A DNA stretch of 64,000 nt from Kitasatospora humi (GTDB lineage Bacteria; Actinomycetota; Actinomycetes; Streptomycetales; Streptomycetaceae). The position numbers were made by a program, and so were the translations under genes. This document shows, piece by piece, positions 49,855 through 58,306 of the stretch (position 1 is the stretch's first letter; every line of letters starts with the position of its first letter). The stretch spans positions 22,403 to 86,402 of the forward strand of contig NZ_JAJJPA010000028.1 of the NCBI RefSeq assembly GCF_020907985.1. Reading direction: 5' to 3'. The notes beneath the pieces were generated by a model, which ran no database searches, was not told the DNA's origin, and saw nothing but the letters and a program-made list of their open reading frames with translations.

Positions 49855-51687
49855 TCAGCCGACCAGGGCGGGCTCGGGGGTGGCTCCGGATCGGTCAGCG
49901 GCCCGCTCGGCAACGATCGCTTCGGCACGCTTGCGGTAGGCACTGGCCGTGGACCCCACGACACCGAACTCGTCGGTGATGTGGGTGAGCTTCACGTTCT
50001 CCAGGCCACGCACCTCGATCCAGTCCGCGACCTTGCGTGCCGCCCGCTCAGCCGGCGTGAGCCTCGCTTCGGCCTCGGCTTCGGCAGCAGCCCGCCGGGC
50101 TTCGGCGGCCCGAAGTTCAGTAGCCGCTGCCAGCTCGGCGATTTCGGCGGCCCGAAGTCGCTTCTCCTGCGCCACGCGCTCGCCGTCCGCCTCGGCGACC
50201 TTCGCGGCGGCCAGGTCTTCGGCAGTCTTTCGGGCGACTTCTGCAGTCTTTCCAGCAGCTTCGGCAACCCGAAGTTCCGCTTCGGCCGCCTCCGCCTTCG
50301 CCTTCTCGGAGTCGGCCAGAGCCCGGTCCGTCCGCTGCTGAGCCTCAGCGATCTCAGCTGTCGACAGGGCCCTCGCTGCCTCCTCCTTCGCCTGGATTTC
50401 GGCAGCGCGAACCCGGCCTTCCTCCTCCAGGTCCCAGCGCGCCATCCGCTGCTCGCGCTCGTGCCTGAGCTGCTTCTTCTCCTCCAGGCGGCGCTGCTCG
50501 GCCACCTCGGACTCGGCCAGCGCGGCCGTCCGCTGGGCCTCCGCAGCAGCATCGGCGGTCACCTTCTTGGCCGCCGCAGCGGACTCAGCTTCGAGCTGCC
50601 GAAGGTCGGCTTCGCCTTGCCGAACCACCTCCGAAGCAGCCAGTTCGGCCTTCGCCCGGGCGGTGTCCAGCGCAGCTTGGGCGTTCAGCTCCTCGGTCTC
50701 GGCCTTGAGCTTGGCGACCTTGGTCTTGGTACGCATTTCGACCCGCCGAACCTCGGCTTCGGCCTCCCGAAGCTCTGCCGAAACGAGGTCATCGGCCTGC
50801 CGAATCTCGGCTTCGGCTCGCCGAAGCCGCTCCGAAGCCTCCCGCTCGGCCGGCAGGCCCAACGCCTCCTCAACCCCGACGCCGTAGGGGGCCAGCGTCT
50901 CAGGCAGCAACTCGGACCGAGACGCCTTCCAGCGCCAGGCCCACCTGCCGTACTTCTGCTTGAGCCACTCCCGATAGACCTTGCGCTTCTTCTGCAGCTC
51001 CAGGGCCTCGGCGTACGAGGTGATCTCCCACAGCACCATCAGCCGGCCGACGATCGCGGTCTCCATCGGGTTGAAGAACCAGCGCGAGAGCCTGATGCCG
51101 TCCATGCGCTCGCGCCCCTGGACCGCACCGATGTGAGCGGCGTAAATGTGAGCGGCGACCTCGGAGAAGATCACCCACAGGCACACGAGTGCCGCGTGTG
51201 CCAGTTGGTTGGGCACCGAGGTCGCGGACACCCAGTTGAGGTAGACAGTGGCAGCCGCGCCCAGGCGCGGCACCCACTTCACCCAACCCAGCCGGGCGTC
51301 CACCCGGATGAGCAGCAGGTTGATCACGCTGAATGCCAGGATCGACAGGTCCAGGCCGACGGGCAGCATCCACGGGTCCTGCCAGGCCCAGCCGCCCTCC
51401 GCGACCGATCGCCGGGCCTTGTCCTCCAGGGCCCGGTAGGAACTCGCCAACCCAATCACCGAGACACCGGTGGCGAGCAACACCCCGATGCCGGCGAGCA
51501 GCCACTCGCCCTTGCTGAAGGCCAACGCCGACTTCGCGTCCTCCTTCTTCTCCTGCTCTCGACCGTCGGCCTCGGGCTCGGCGACATCGGCGAAGCCGAG
51601 CACCGCCTCGTCCGGCGGCTGGGCCGGGACGCGGGGGTGGGTCGGCGCGATGAGCGGTTCGCTGGCGGTCTCGTGCGTGATGGTCAC
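49855..51687 (-). CDS. DUF2637 membrane/coiled-coil protein (SpdB-like)
   Basis: 610 aa from the GTG at 51687, overlapping the upstream stop (GTGA). The DUF2637 part (about 50-190) has four membrane helices (LLAGIGVLLATGVSVIGLAS, LDLSILAFSVINLLLIRV, VYLNWVSATSVPNQL, ALVCLWVIFSEVAAHIYAAH). A long Ala/Glu/Arg coiled coil fills residues 250-540. The last 60 residues look like a small HTH (LTHITDEFGVVGSTASAYRKRAE). DUF2637 proteins are typical of actinobacterial conjugative plasmids and related to spread functions. The coiled-coil coding sequence holds a series of palindromic repeats. Confidence 0.78.
   Translation of the reverse strand: MTITHETASEPLIAPTHPRVPAQPPDEAVLGFADVAEPEADGREQEKKEDAKSALAFSKGEWLLAGIGVLLATGVSVIGLASSYRALEDKARRSVAEGGWAWQDPWMLPVGLDLSILAFSVINLLLIRVDARLGWVKWVPRLGAAATVYLNWVSATSVPNQLAHAALVCLWVIFSEVAAHIYAAHIGAVQGRERMDGIRLSRWFFNPMETAIVGRLMVLWEITSYAEALELQKKRKVYREWLKQKYGRWAWRWKASRSELLPETLAPYGVGVEEALGLPAEREASERLRRAEAEIRQADDLVSAELREAEAEVRRVEMRTKTKVAKLKAETEELNAQAALDTARAKAELAASEVVRQGEADLRQLEAESAAAAKKVTADAAAEAQRTAALAESEVAEQRRLEEKKQLRHEREQRMARWDLEEEGRVRAAEIQAKEEAARALSTAEIAEAQQRTDRALADSEKAKAEAAEAELRVAEAAGKTAEVARKTAEDLAAAKVAEADGERVAQEKRLRAAEIAELAAATELRAAEARRAAAEAEAEARLTPAERAARKVADWIEVRGLENVKLTHITDEFGVVGSTASAYRKRAEAIVAERAADRSGATPEPALVG
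50100..50826. repeat. Six copies of CTTCGG-N4-CCGAAG inside the coiled-coil gene
   Basis: Exact copies are at 50100-50115, 50259-50274, 50757-50772 and 50811-50826; one-mismatch copies at 50142-50157 and 50589-50604. Each encodes Leu-Arg-x-x-Glu on the minus strand with Leu written as the rare codon CTT. Confidence 0.7.
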
Positions 51688-52070
51688 GCGGCCTTCTCCT
51701 TCCGGGTCCGGTGGGTGCCGGGGTCGGTGTGGTGTTGGGTCAGGTGGTTCAGTCGGGCGCTGGCGAGTTGCTGTGCCACGGCGAGCCGACGGCGCGCCTC
51801 GGCCAGGCGCGGTTCCCACAGCTCGTCGGGAAGGTGGTCTGAGGCGACGCTGCCCGCGTACGGCTCCGGCTCGTTGTCTCGGTAGACGGAGAGGTTGGGC
51901 TCCTCCCACTCCAGGTCGGCCTCCTCTGCGGGGCTCAGACGATCGTCGTCCGGCTCGTAGACGTCCGCCCCGTTGCCGGTGCGGCGAACCAACACGTAGA
52001 CGGGGAGGAGGCCCAGCGCCGCAGCGATGAGGAAGCTGGCCAGGACGACGGAGCTGAACTGAAACTGCAT
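51684..52070 (-). CDS. Single-pass membrane protein of the transfer module
   Basis: 128 aa. A membrane helix at residues 8-28 (VVLASFLIAAALGLLPVYVL) is followed by an acidic region (DDDRLSPAEEADLEWEEPN) and a basic helical tail (LAEARRRLAVAQQLASARL). It overlaps the DUF2637 gene by 4 nt, so the two proteins are probably made together. Function unknown. Confidence 0.7.
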   Translation of the reverse strand: MQFQFSSVVLASFLIAAALGLLPVYVLVRRTGNGADVYEPDDDRLSPAEEADLEWEEPNLSVYRDNEPEPYAGSVASDHLPDELWEPRLAEARRRLAVAQQLASARLNHLTQHHTDPGTHRTRKEKAA

Positions 52071-52175
52071 CAGCGGGTCTCCAGGGGTGATGCCTTCGCC
52101 GGCAGTCGGCGCGGCAGGGGGGTGGTCCGGTGGCCCGGGCCGCCGGGGGGTTCGGTGCAGGGCTGCTGGCTGCTG

Positions 52176-52469
52176 CTACGCGGCCGGTGCGCTGCCCCAG
52201 GTCCCGGCGTGGGCCGTCTTCGTGGCCTCGGTGCCGGACTTGGCGAGCGAGGGCATCGTCAGGGCCAGGCCGACCACGATGCGGACGGCGGTGAAGGTGA
52301 CAAGGCCGACGGCGGTGTGCTCCACCGTCGGCCAGAGCCCGTGGGCGAAGAAGTCCAGCAGGGCGAAGATCGTGGCGACCAAGGCGGTCAGGGTGGCCGC
52401 GGTGGTCAACGCCGGGTGGCGGAAGACGTAGGTGGGGGCAGCGTCGATGGGGCTGGTAGCGTCGGACAT
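52176..52469 (-). CDS. Two-helix membrane protein (SpdB-type candidate)
   Basis: 97 aa from the ATG at 52469 with GAGGAG upstream. Two hydrophobic segments (LTTAATLTALVATIFALLDF, AVGLVTFTAVRIVVGLALTM) are separated by a short loop with HGLWPTVEH. The size, topology and position fit small plasmid-spread proteins of Streptomyces. No enzymatic motif is present. Confidence 0.65.
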   Translation of the reverse strand: MSDATSPIDAAPTYVFRHPALTTAATLTALVATIFALLDFFAHGLWPTVEHTAVGLVTFTAVRIVVGLALTMPSLAKSGTEATKTAHAGTWGSAPAA

Positions 52470-52530
52470 GCGGTCGCTCCTCATCAGCGATTCGCGTCGA
52501 GGCCCGCTGGTACGGGCCTGCGAGATGTAG

Positions 52531-52575
52531 AGGTCCGGCGGCCCGGGGACCGAACTTCCCCGGGGCGCCGGACCT
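52531..52575 (-). terminator. 18-bp hairpin (one mismatch)
   Basis: Arms AGGTCCGGCGGCCCGGGG (52531-52548) and its complement at 52558-52575 with a 9-nt loop. It lies 40 bp after the stop at 52615. Confidence 0.75.
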
Positions 52576-52614
52576 TTCGTGTTGTGCTCGACCACCCGCC
52601 GTCGGACGTGGTGG

Positions 52615-53166
52615 TCAGGGTCGCGGTGCCCGGTCCATCACTCCGAGGGCCGTGTCCAGGGCGTTGACCCGCTTCTCCAGGTCGTTCTTCGAGCCGATCG
52701 CCGACCAGATGATGTAGCCGTGCGTCAGGTCGCCCAGGAGCTGGTCGGCGGTGCGGGCGGCCTCGACCGGGTAGATGAAGTCGGTCTGGGTCAGGGTGAC
52801 CATCAGGTCGCGGACACCGGCGTCCAGCTCCAAGGCCATGCGGCGAAGCTCCGCCTGGTCGGCGTCGTCCTCGGTGAAGTCCAGGATCGTCAGGACGCTC
52901 CACAGGCGGGTCTGCTCGGCGAAGTCCTCGGCGAGCATGGCCAGCTTCGCTCGGGCCCTGGCGTGCTCGACGCGTTCGCGCTGCACCGCCACCTCGTGCG
53001 GGGTCGCGGTGTCCTCGCTGTTCGCCAGGTCGCGCTCGACCTTGATGAGTGCGGCCTCGCGGTTGATCCGGCAGTCGCGCCACTTCTTCCTGTTCGCCGG
53101 GACTTCGAGCCAGCTGACCAGGCTGCTGAGCGGCTCGATCGGGGCGTCGGGGTCGGACGTCGGCAT
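52615..53166 (-). CDS. Hypothetical helical protein of the transfer module
   Basis: 183 aa with GAGGAG before the ATG. Mostly helical (INREAALIKVERDLANSED, VQRERVEHARARAKLAMLA), then a mixed region with LTQTDFIYPVEAARTADQLL. No membrane segment. It lies downstream of whiB and ends in a strong terminator. Family not recognised. Confidence 0.65.
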   Translation of the reverse strand: MPTSDPDAPIEPLSSLVSWLEVPANRKKWRDCRINREAALIKVERDLANSEDTATPHEVAVQRERVEHARARAKLAMLAEDFAEQTRLWSVLTILDFTEDDADQAELRRMALELDAGVRDLMVTLTQTDFIYPVEAARTADQLLGDLTHGYIIWSAIGSKNDLEKRVNALDTALGVMDRAPRP

Positions 53167-53205
53167 GGTCGGTGGTCTCCTCGGTGGTCGTGAGCGGGCG
53201 GTCGG

Positions 53206-53457
53206 TCAGGCGGTGCGGGCGCGGTTGCGGGCGGCACGGCGCTTCATCGAGCGGCGCTCGTCCTCGCTCATGCCGCCCCAGACGCCGGCGTCCTGACCGG
53301 TCTCCAGGGCCCACTGCAGGCACTGCTCCATGACGGGGCAGCGGCGGCAGACGGCCTTGGCCTCCTCGATCTGAAGCAAGGCGGGCCCGGTGTTCCCGAT
53401 CGGGAAGAACAGCTCCGGGTCCTCCTCGCGGCAGACCGCACGGTGGCGCCAGTCCAT
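53206..53457 (-). CDS. WhiB-family iron-sulfur transcription factor
   Basis: 83 aa with GAGGAGG before the ATG. The four cluster cysteines are C9 (RAVCREED), the CRRC pair (C37, C40) and C46 (MEQC). They are followed by the family motif GVWGG and a basic C-terminus (RRSMKRRAARNRAR). WhiB-like proteins bind a 4Fe-4S cluster and often sense NO or oxygen while acting with the main sigma factor. On plasmids they may regulate transfer; here it precedes the 52.6 kb gene. Confidence 0.9.
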   Translation of the reverse strand: MDWRHRAVCREEDPELFFPIGNTGPALLQIEEAKAVCRRCPVMEQCLQWALETGQDAGVWGGMSEDERRSMKRRAARNRARTA

Positions 53458-53994
53458 GAGTGCCTCCTCGGCGTTGAGTCGGTGCTGCAGCTCGAACAGC
53501 TGCGAGTGGTGGAGCGGACCTGTTCGGTCCCGGGGCTCCCCGTGCCGTCCGCGCCGGTGATGGCGTGGACGGCACGGGCAGCTTCGGGGCTGCTAGGTAG
53601 GTGGTCGCCGCCGGCCGGTTGGGCCAGCGGCGACCGGGGTCTTCGGTGGTGCAGTGCGTGACGGCCGTGCCCCGGTGCCAAGGGGGTGGACGGCCTGCGC
53701 CTGGATTACGGGGAGGCGGGCCCCGCGCCGAAGGTTCTTGCGTCACAAGGTGTGGTGTTGCGCCCCGCTGCGGCGTCACGCTCGCCGTAGCGGGGTCGAA
53801 CTCTGTTGTCGCGCTGTTGAGTTGTCGAAGGAACGGGCGCTTCCTTCGGGCGGCTGTCAGACCGGCCCTCCGGGCGCTGCGGTGGTGCTGTAGGTGCTGG
53901 GCCCGCTGTGGGCCCGCCGCACCATCCCCGGCGCCGCCATGGACATGCCATAGCGGTTCCGAGGGAAAGACGGCGGGAAGTGGCACTGGCTGGG
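53458..53994. other. Intergenic region upstream of whiB with a hairpin
   Basis: About 540 bp without a convincing gene. CCCGTGCCGTCC (53539-53550) and its exact complement (53567-53578) form a 12-bp hairpin about 80 bp before whiB. A CCCCGCT/AGCGGGG pair lies near 53765-53800. They may be terminator and operator elements. Confidence 0.45.
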
Positions 53995-54174
53995 TCAGCG
54001 GTGCGCGGGCTTGACTGCGGGGACGGAGGCTCCGCGCCGGCGGGCGGCCCGGTCCCGGCTGCTCCGTGGGGCGGGCTCTCCGAACAGTCCGAACAGCTCG
54101 GGGCTGGCGGTCTGCTCTTCGACCTGGCGGCTCTTCATGCGGCCCACGGCGAGCACTCGAACGTCGGCCATCAT
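53995..54174 (-). CDS. Small basic hypothetical protein
   Basis: 59 aa, the last of three overlapping small genes; its ATG overlaps the preceding stop (ATGA). The N-terminus VRVLAVGRMKSRQVEEQ is followed by an Arg-rich tail (RSSRDRAARRRG). Function unknown. Confidence 0.55.
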   Translation of the reverse strand: MMADVRVLAVGRMKSRQVEEQTASPELFGLFGEPAPRSSRDRAARRRGASVPAVKPAHR

Positions 54175-54344
54175 GACTCCGCGGCCTGCAGGGTGCCGAC
54201 CGCCGCCGCGAACCGCGCGGCGAAGTCCGTGACCTGGGCGTAGAGGTTGTCCACGGCGTAGGGCTTGGCCAACTCGGCCTGGGGCTGGACCTGCTGCCCC
54301 TGCTGGTTCGTGGCCTGGGCCGGCGGGGTCTGCACCTGGCTCAT
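54171..54344 (-). CDS. Small Gln/Pro-rich hypothetical protein
   Basis: 57 aa, overlapping its neighbours on both sides by 4 nt. The N-terminal half is Gln/Pro-rich (TPPAQATNQQGQQVQPQAEL), and the C-terminal half is an amphipathic helix (LYAQVTDFAARFAAAVGTLQ). Function unknown. Confidence 0.55.
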   Translation of the reverse strand: MSQVQTPPAQATNQQGQQVQPQAELAKPYAVDNLYAQVTDFAARFAAAVGTLQAAES

Positions 54345-54739
54345 GCCGCCACCCGCCGGCCCGAAACGACCTCGCCGACAACGGTGATCGACGCGTCGCC
54401 GACCATGCCGGACGCGATGGTCTGCCCGCCCTCCCGGCGGACCCCGGGGGCGTTGATCTCTCGGACCACGGCGTCGAAGTGGGCCGCCGGCACCTGCCCG
54501 ATCTCGATCCGGGCACTGAATCCGGTGACGGCCAGGCTGCCGATGGCCTCGATCAGGTAGGCGACGTCCTCGTCCGCCTTCTCCTCGGGGGTCAGCGGCG
54601 CGTCGATCGCCTTGGCGACCCGACGGGCGTTCTCCTCTCGGCGCACGACCAGCGCGGTCGGCGCCAGCGGCGCAACGGGCCCCACCAGGGCGGGGGCGTT
54701 GTTCTCCGGCGTTCCGGAGTACGGCAAGATACGGCTCAC
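54341..54739 (-). CDS. Hypothetical protein, first of three coupled small genes
   Basis: 132 aa from a GTG at 54739 with GGGAG upstream. It looks alpha/beta: VVRREENARRVAKAIDAPLT, EDVAYLIEAIGSLAVTGFSA, and IASGMVGDASITVVGEVV. It is divergent from the GntR gene with a shared repeat-containing control region and is therefore a likely target of it. Family not recognised. Confidence 0.65.
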   Translation of the reverse strand: MSRILPYSGTPENNAPALVGPVAPLAPTALVVRREENARRVAKAIDAPLTPEEKADEDVAYLIEAIGSLAVTGFSARIEIGQVPAAHFDAVVREINAPGVRREGGQTIASGMVGDASITVVGEVVSGRRVAA

Positions 54740-54954
54740 GGCCGATCACTCCCTCAGGCGAATTGAGGTTGATGTGGCTGCCGAGCTGCGGGCTCAGGGA
54801 GTGCGATCCCTGGGCCCGCAGTGCTGTTTCCGGCGTGCGAATTCCGGTTCCAGCTTGGGCAGTTGACGTCGTAGTGCCTTCTCGGGGTGCGACTCCGATC
54901 GGCTGGCGACGCACCAACCATGACACATCGTCAGCGATATAGTCAAGGCTAAAT

Positions 54955-55035
54955 CGGTATTGCTCTCTCTACGTCTCGCTATACCGGTTTGGCATCCCGT
55001 ATGGTTCACTACTGCTTGAGCGATGACCAGTAGTG
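54955..55035. promoter_or_regulatory. Two inverted repeats in the divergent GntR promoter region
   Basis: CGGTAT (54955) pairs with ATACCG (54981), and CACTACTG (55007-55014) pairs with CAGTAGTG (55028-55035). The region is AT-richer than its surroundings and lies between the divergent starts at 54739 and 55055, as expected for operators of the GntR protein. Confidence 0.55.
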
Positions 55036-55054
55036 CAGGGAAGGGAGCCCAGCA

Positions 55055-55828
55055 GTGGCGCACAAGTGGGTGCAGCTCGCAGACGAGCTGGCCCGGGACT
55101 GCGCCCAGCGCAGGCCAGGCGACATGCTGCCGAGCGTGGAGCAGCTGGTCGCGGATGGACGCGGCTCGCGCACCACGGTGGCTTCCGCCTACCGCGAGTT
55201 GACCCGCCGCGGCCTCGTGAGAGGGGTCCCCGGGAAGGGCTACGTAGTTCTGGCTCAGCGAGCGTCGAAGATCCGGCTGACCCATGACGGGGTGAGCCTG
55301 GCATCGGGTGGTGCAGCAAGAACTACTGGATCCACCGCGGTAGAAGTGGAACGGCGCCTGGTACTTGTGCATCATGCTTCGGGTGAACCCATGGCCAGCA
55401 TTGCGCTGAAGCTGGGCTTGGATGAGAACAACCTGGTTGTGTTCAACCAGACTCATCACGGCGTCGAGGGCGCAGCCGGCACGGCGAGCGAAGGAGTCTT
55501 TCTGCTGCAGGAGGCCTGGTATCCGGCGTCCGTCGCCCAAGCTGCCGGAATCGCTGGCACCGGGCAGGCCCCAATCAGCGCCACGACCGCGCTTGAGGCT
55601 GCGGGACTGGCGGTTTCCGCGAGGGACGTCATCAGCTTCCGCGCTGCAAGCGATGCGGAGGCTGAGACCCTCGGCTTGCCGTCTGGCGAGAGCGTCGTTC
55701 AGGTCGAGCGGACCCTGACCAACGAGGGCGGGTCGCCGGTGGCCCTGCTCCAGATCGTCGCACCGGCGCTTCGCACCGAACTCGACTACCGCGATCTTCC
55801 GGTCACCGGCACAGGCCTCGGCGGCTAA
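55055..55828 (+). CDS. GntR family repressor (KorSA-like)
   Basis: 257 aa from a GTG at 55055. The N-terminal winged helix (LPSVEQLVADGRGSRTTV, then YRELTRRGLVRGVPGKGYVV) is followed by a UTRA-like ligand-binding domain ending VQVERTLTNEGGSPVALLQI. KorSA-type GntR proteins repress transfer and replication genes of actinobacterial elements. Two inverted repeats lie in front of it, which suggests autoregulation and control of the divergent small-gene operon. Effector unknown. Confidence 0.82.
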   Translation: MAHKWVQLADELARDCAQRRPGDMLPSVEQLVADGRGSRTTVASAYRELTRRGLVRGVPGKGYVVLAQRASKIRLTHDGVSLASGGAARTTGSTAVEVERRLVLVHHASGEPMASIALKLGLDENNLVVFNQTHHGVEGAAGTASEGVFLLQEAWYPASVAQAAGIAGTGQAPISATTALEAAGLAVSARDVISFRAASDAEAETLGLPSGESVVQVERTLTNEGGSPVALLQIVAPALRTELDYRDLPVTGTGLGG

Positions 55829-56012
55829 CACCCTCAGCTCCTCTTCAGCAGCAGACCAACATCAAATCTCGGTTACCGTGCACCGAATTGAGGCGCGCAG
55901 AAAGTGACATGACGGGGTGACAAGTTCGATGTCCCCCCTGGTTGTCACCTTCGCGGCGCGCGCCCCACTGCCAGACTCGCCATGACAGAGCTACTGCTTG
56001 GGAGGGATCTGC

Positions 56013-57245
56013 ATGCCTGACGAACGCCCGAACTGGGCTCGCCGGATGGTAGAAGAGCGGACTGTCCGGGGTTGGTCCCAGCTCGACGCGGTACGCGCAC
56101 TGATGGTTCGCCTTCCCGGTGATCAGGAGATCCTGGAGCAGGATCTGCTCCGTCAGTGGAAGCGCTGGGAAGCTGGCGAGACGAAACCCACCAAGTACCG
56201 GTCTGAGATCGCTCAGACCTTCGGCACCACAACCGGGGCCTTCTTCCCGGAGCCGGGGCGGCGGGATGGGCGCGCCGAAATCCTGCGGGTGAGCGGCATG
56301 GACACCGTGGACATCGTCGCCCGGTTGCGGGCGAGCGACGTTGACAGTGCCACGCTGGACGGCTTGCGCATCACCGTCGATCGCCTCTGCTGCGAGTACG
56401 CCTACATGCCGGCCGACCAACTGCTGACTGAGGGCAGGGCATGGCTCGCCCGCGTCGTCGGGCACAAGCATCAACGCGTCACGCTCGCGCAGCATCGCGA
56501 GCTCATTGCCTTGGCCGGCCAACTCTCTCTGCTGGTTGGGTGTGTGGAGTACGACTCGGGGCTCACCCGGGACGCTGAAGCCACCCGCCAGGCGGCACTA
56601 ATTCTCGGGGAGGAGGCCGGCGAACCGGGTATTCAGGGTTGGGCTCATGAGATGCGGGCGTGGTTCGCCCTCACCAGGAACGACTACCGCGGTGTGATCG
56701 CCGCTGCCGAGGCGGGCATCGCTGTCGCACCAACCGAGTCCGTGGCCGCGCAGCTGTATGCGCAGAAGGCGAAAGCGTGGGCACGACTCGGTGACCGCAC
56801 ACAGACCGAGGTCGCGCTCGAAAGGGGTCGGGAGCTGCTGGAGAGCCTCCCGTACCCAGAGAGCGTTGAACACCACTTCGTGGTTGATCCCGAGAAGTAT
56901 GACTTCTACCGGATGGACGCCTACCGGAAGGCTGCAGAGGATCGGCAAGCTGAGAGCCTGGCTCACCAAGTGATCCGTGCGGGCACCGACTTCGACGGTA
57001 CGGAGCGGGCACCGATGCGGATCGCCGAGGCCCGGGTCACCCTGGGTGTGGTGGCGGCGCGTGACGGCGACCTCGATTCAGCCCTGGCCTTTGGGGAGCT
57101 AGCCCTCCAAGGTGATCGGCGATCGCTTCCCTCCCTTGCCATGGTCGCTGGCGACCTAGGGCACGTGCTGCAGGCACGCTTTCCGCACGCGCCGGAGGCT
57201 GCGGAGTTCGTCGCTCAACTGCGCAGACTGCGAGAGCCCCACTGA
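56013..57245 (+). CDS. XRE family regulator with TPR-like domain
   Basis: 410 aa from the ATG at 56013 with GGGAGGG upstream. The first 90 residues form an XRE-type HTH (VRGWSQLDAVRALMVRL, WKRWEAGETKPTKYRSEIA). The rest is helical with TPR-like repeats (AHEMRAWFALTRNDYRGVIA, AQLYAQKAKAWARLGDRTQT), as in many streptomycete regulators. It stands between the GntR gene and the replication-like operon. Its target genes are unknown. Confidence 0.82.
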   Translation: MPDERPNWARRMVEERTVRGWSQLDAVRALMVRLPGDQEILEQDLLRQWKRWEAGETKPTKYRSEIAQTFGTTTGAFFPEPGRRDGRAEILRVSGMDTVDIVARLRASDVDSATLDGLRITVDRLCCEYAYMPADQLLTEGRAWLARVVGHKHQRVTLAQHRELIALAGQLSLLVGCVEYDSGLTRDAEATRQAALILGEEAGEPGIQGWAHEMRAWFALTRNDYRGVIAAAEAGIAVAPTESVAAQLYAQKAKAWARLGDRTQTEVALERGRELLESLPYPESVEHHFVVDPEKYDFYRMDAYRKAAEDRQAESLAHQVIRAGTDFDGTERAPMRIAEARVTLGVVAARDGDLDSALAFGELALQGDRRSLPSLAMVAGDLGHVLQARFPHAPEAAEFVAQLRRLREPH

Positions 57246-58144
57246 TGCCCAGCACGAATCCGTACAACAGGAGCGAAAGGAACGGTCCGGTGACTGGAAG
57301 TCACATGATCTGTAGACAGTCCGACACTCCCCAAAGGATGTCGTCGGCGGGTCGCGGAGGGTCTAGGATCAAGAGCGCCCTGTAGTTGGCTTGAAGGTGC
57401 CTGGAAACACCTGATGGCTGCTCAGGACCCCCAAAACAACAGAAGCGGGGCCGGCTGTCCGCGGTGCTGGAAATCACCGTTGGTACCCAGGACGCCGGCC
57501 CCGATCGAGACCACAGGCCCTTTGTCAGAGGGGGGCCTCGGTGCTCGGTTGCAAACCGCTCTTTAGCAGAATGGAGACGGTTCGCTGTGGACCAGCGTAC
57601 CCGTAATCAGGGCCCTGCACGCAACAGCGGCTGGGCGTTTCGGCGTATCGCCGTGCCGATCGGCGGCGCTGCCGCACGTTTCGACTCTCCGTCTTCCCGC
57701 GTTGAGCGCCCACTGGCGCGCTCCGTAGGGGGTTCTGCGCTGCCTCACCTGCAGCTGAACGCGGCACCATGCCGGCATCCCGTCTGCAGAAGGGTGGTGC
57801 TCTCGGGAGCTGACGGCCGTCTGCTGGATCAGCAGTCGGTCCCGAGCTCTCGGGTATTCCGTCGGAATATCGCGGTGGTGATGGGGATGACCTAGGCCTC
57901 TGAGGGCGGTGCTCTCCCGGCCTTGCCACAAGGCCTCCGCACCGCCCGGGACCGTTGGATCGGCGGTACCACCCACCGAACCTGCGTCCCTCACGTCACC
58001 GCATGACCGACCGCCTGCCCAGGCCTGTCGGGTTGTGCTGGCCGTCTCCCCTGCCACAGGGAGGTTCGGCCGATCCCATTTCACTGTCTCCACCCACGAG
58101 GGGTTTCGTTGTGCCCCCAGTTGGGTCCCGAGGACGAGGACATC
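57246..58144. other. Long leader region of the replication-like operon
   Basis: About 900 bp without a convincing gene. CGGGGCCGGC (57446-57455) pairs exactly with GCCGGCCCCG (57494-57503). The second copy of the TATTCCGTCGGAATA palindrome is at 57855. Open frames on both strands have atypical codon use. A control RNA or origin-related site is possible but not shown. Confidence 0.45.
57855..57869. repeat. Perfect palindrome TATTCCGTCGGAATA, copy 2
   Basis: Same 15-mer, within the same 19-mer, as at 17979-17993. It lies in the non-coding leader about 290 bp before the short ORF at 58145. Confidence 0.6.
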
Positions 58145-58306
58145 ATGCAGCACCGCGCTGTCCTTCGCCAGTTCGGCATGCCCGTGCATTGGCGAAACCA
58201 CTCGTTTTCGGTCGTGCGGCGTCGCCGTGCGGCCGTGTTGTCGTTTCCCGCCCTGGCTCATGGCTGGGGGGCCGGGAGCGTCGTCGTGCCCGGGGGTGCC
58301 CGGTGA
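58145..58306 (+). CDS. Short leader ORF coupled to the replication gene
   Basis: 53 aa, basic, with MQHRAVLRQFGMPVHWRNHS. GAGGACGAGGAC lies before the ATG. It ends in a TGA that overlaps the next GTG (GTGA), while that GTG has no good ribosome site of its own. This suggests translational coupling. A real but non-functional peptide is possible. Confidence 0.4.
   Translation: MQHRAVLRQFGMPVHWRNHSFSVVRRRRAAVLSFPALAHGWGAGSVVVPGGAR

Noticed and set aside
49678..51885. Plus-strand open frame of over 700 codons opposite the DUF2637 gene, rich in FG-x-PK repeats
   Set aside because: The repeats mirror the palindromic CTTCGG/CCGAAG motifs of the real gene on the other strand; there is no ribosome site.
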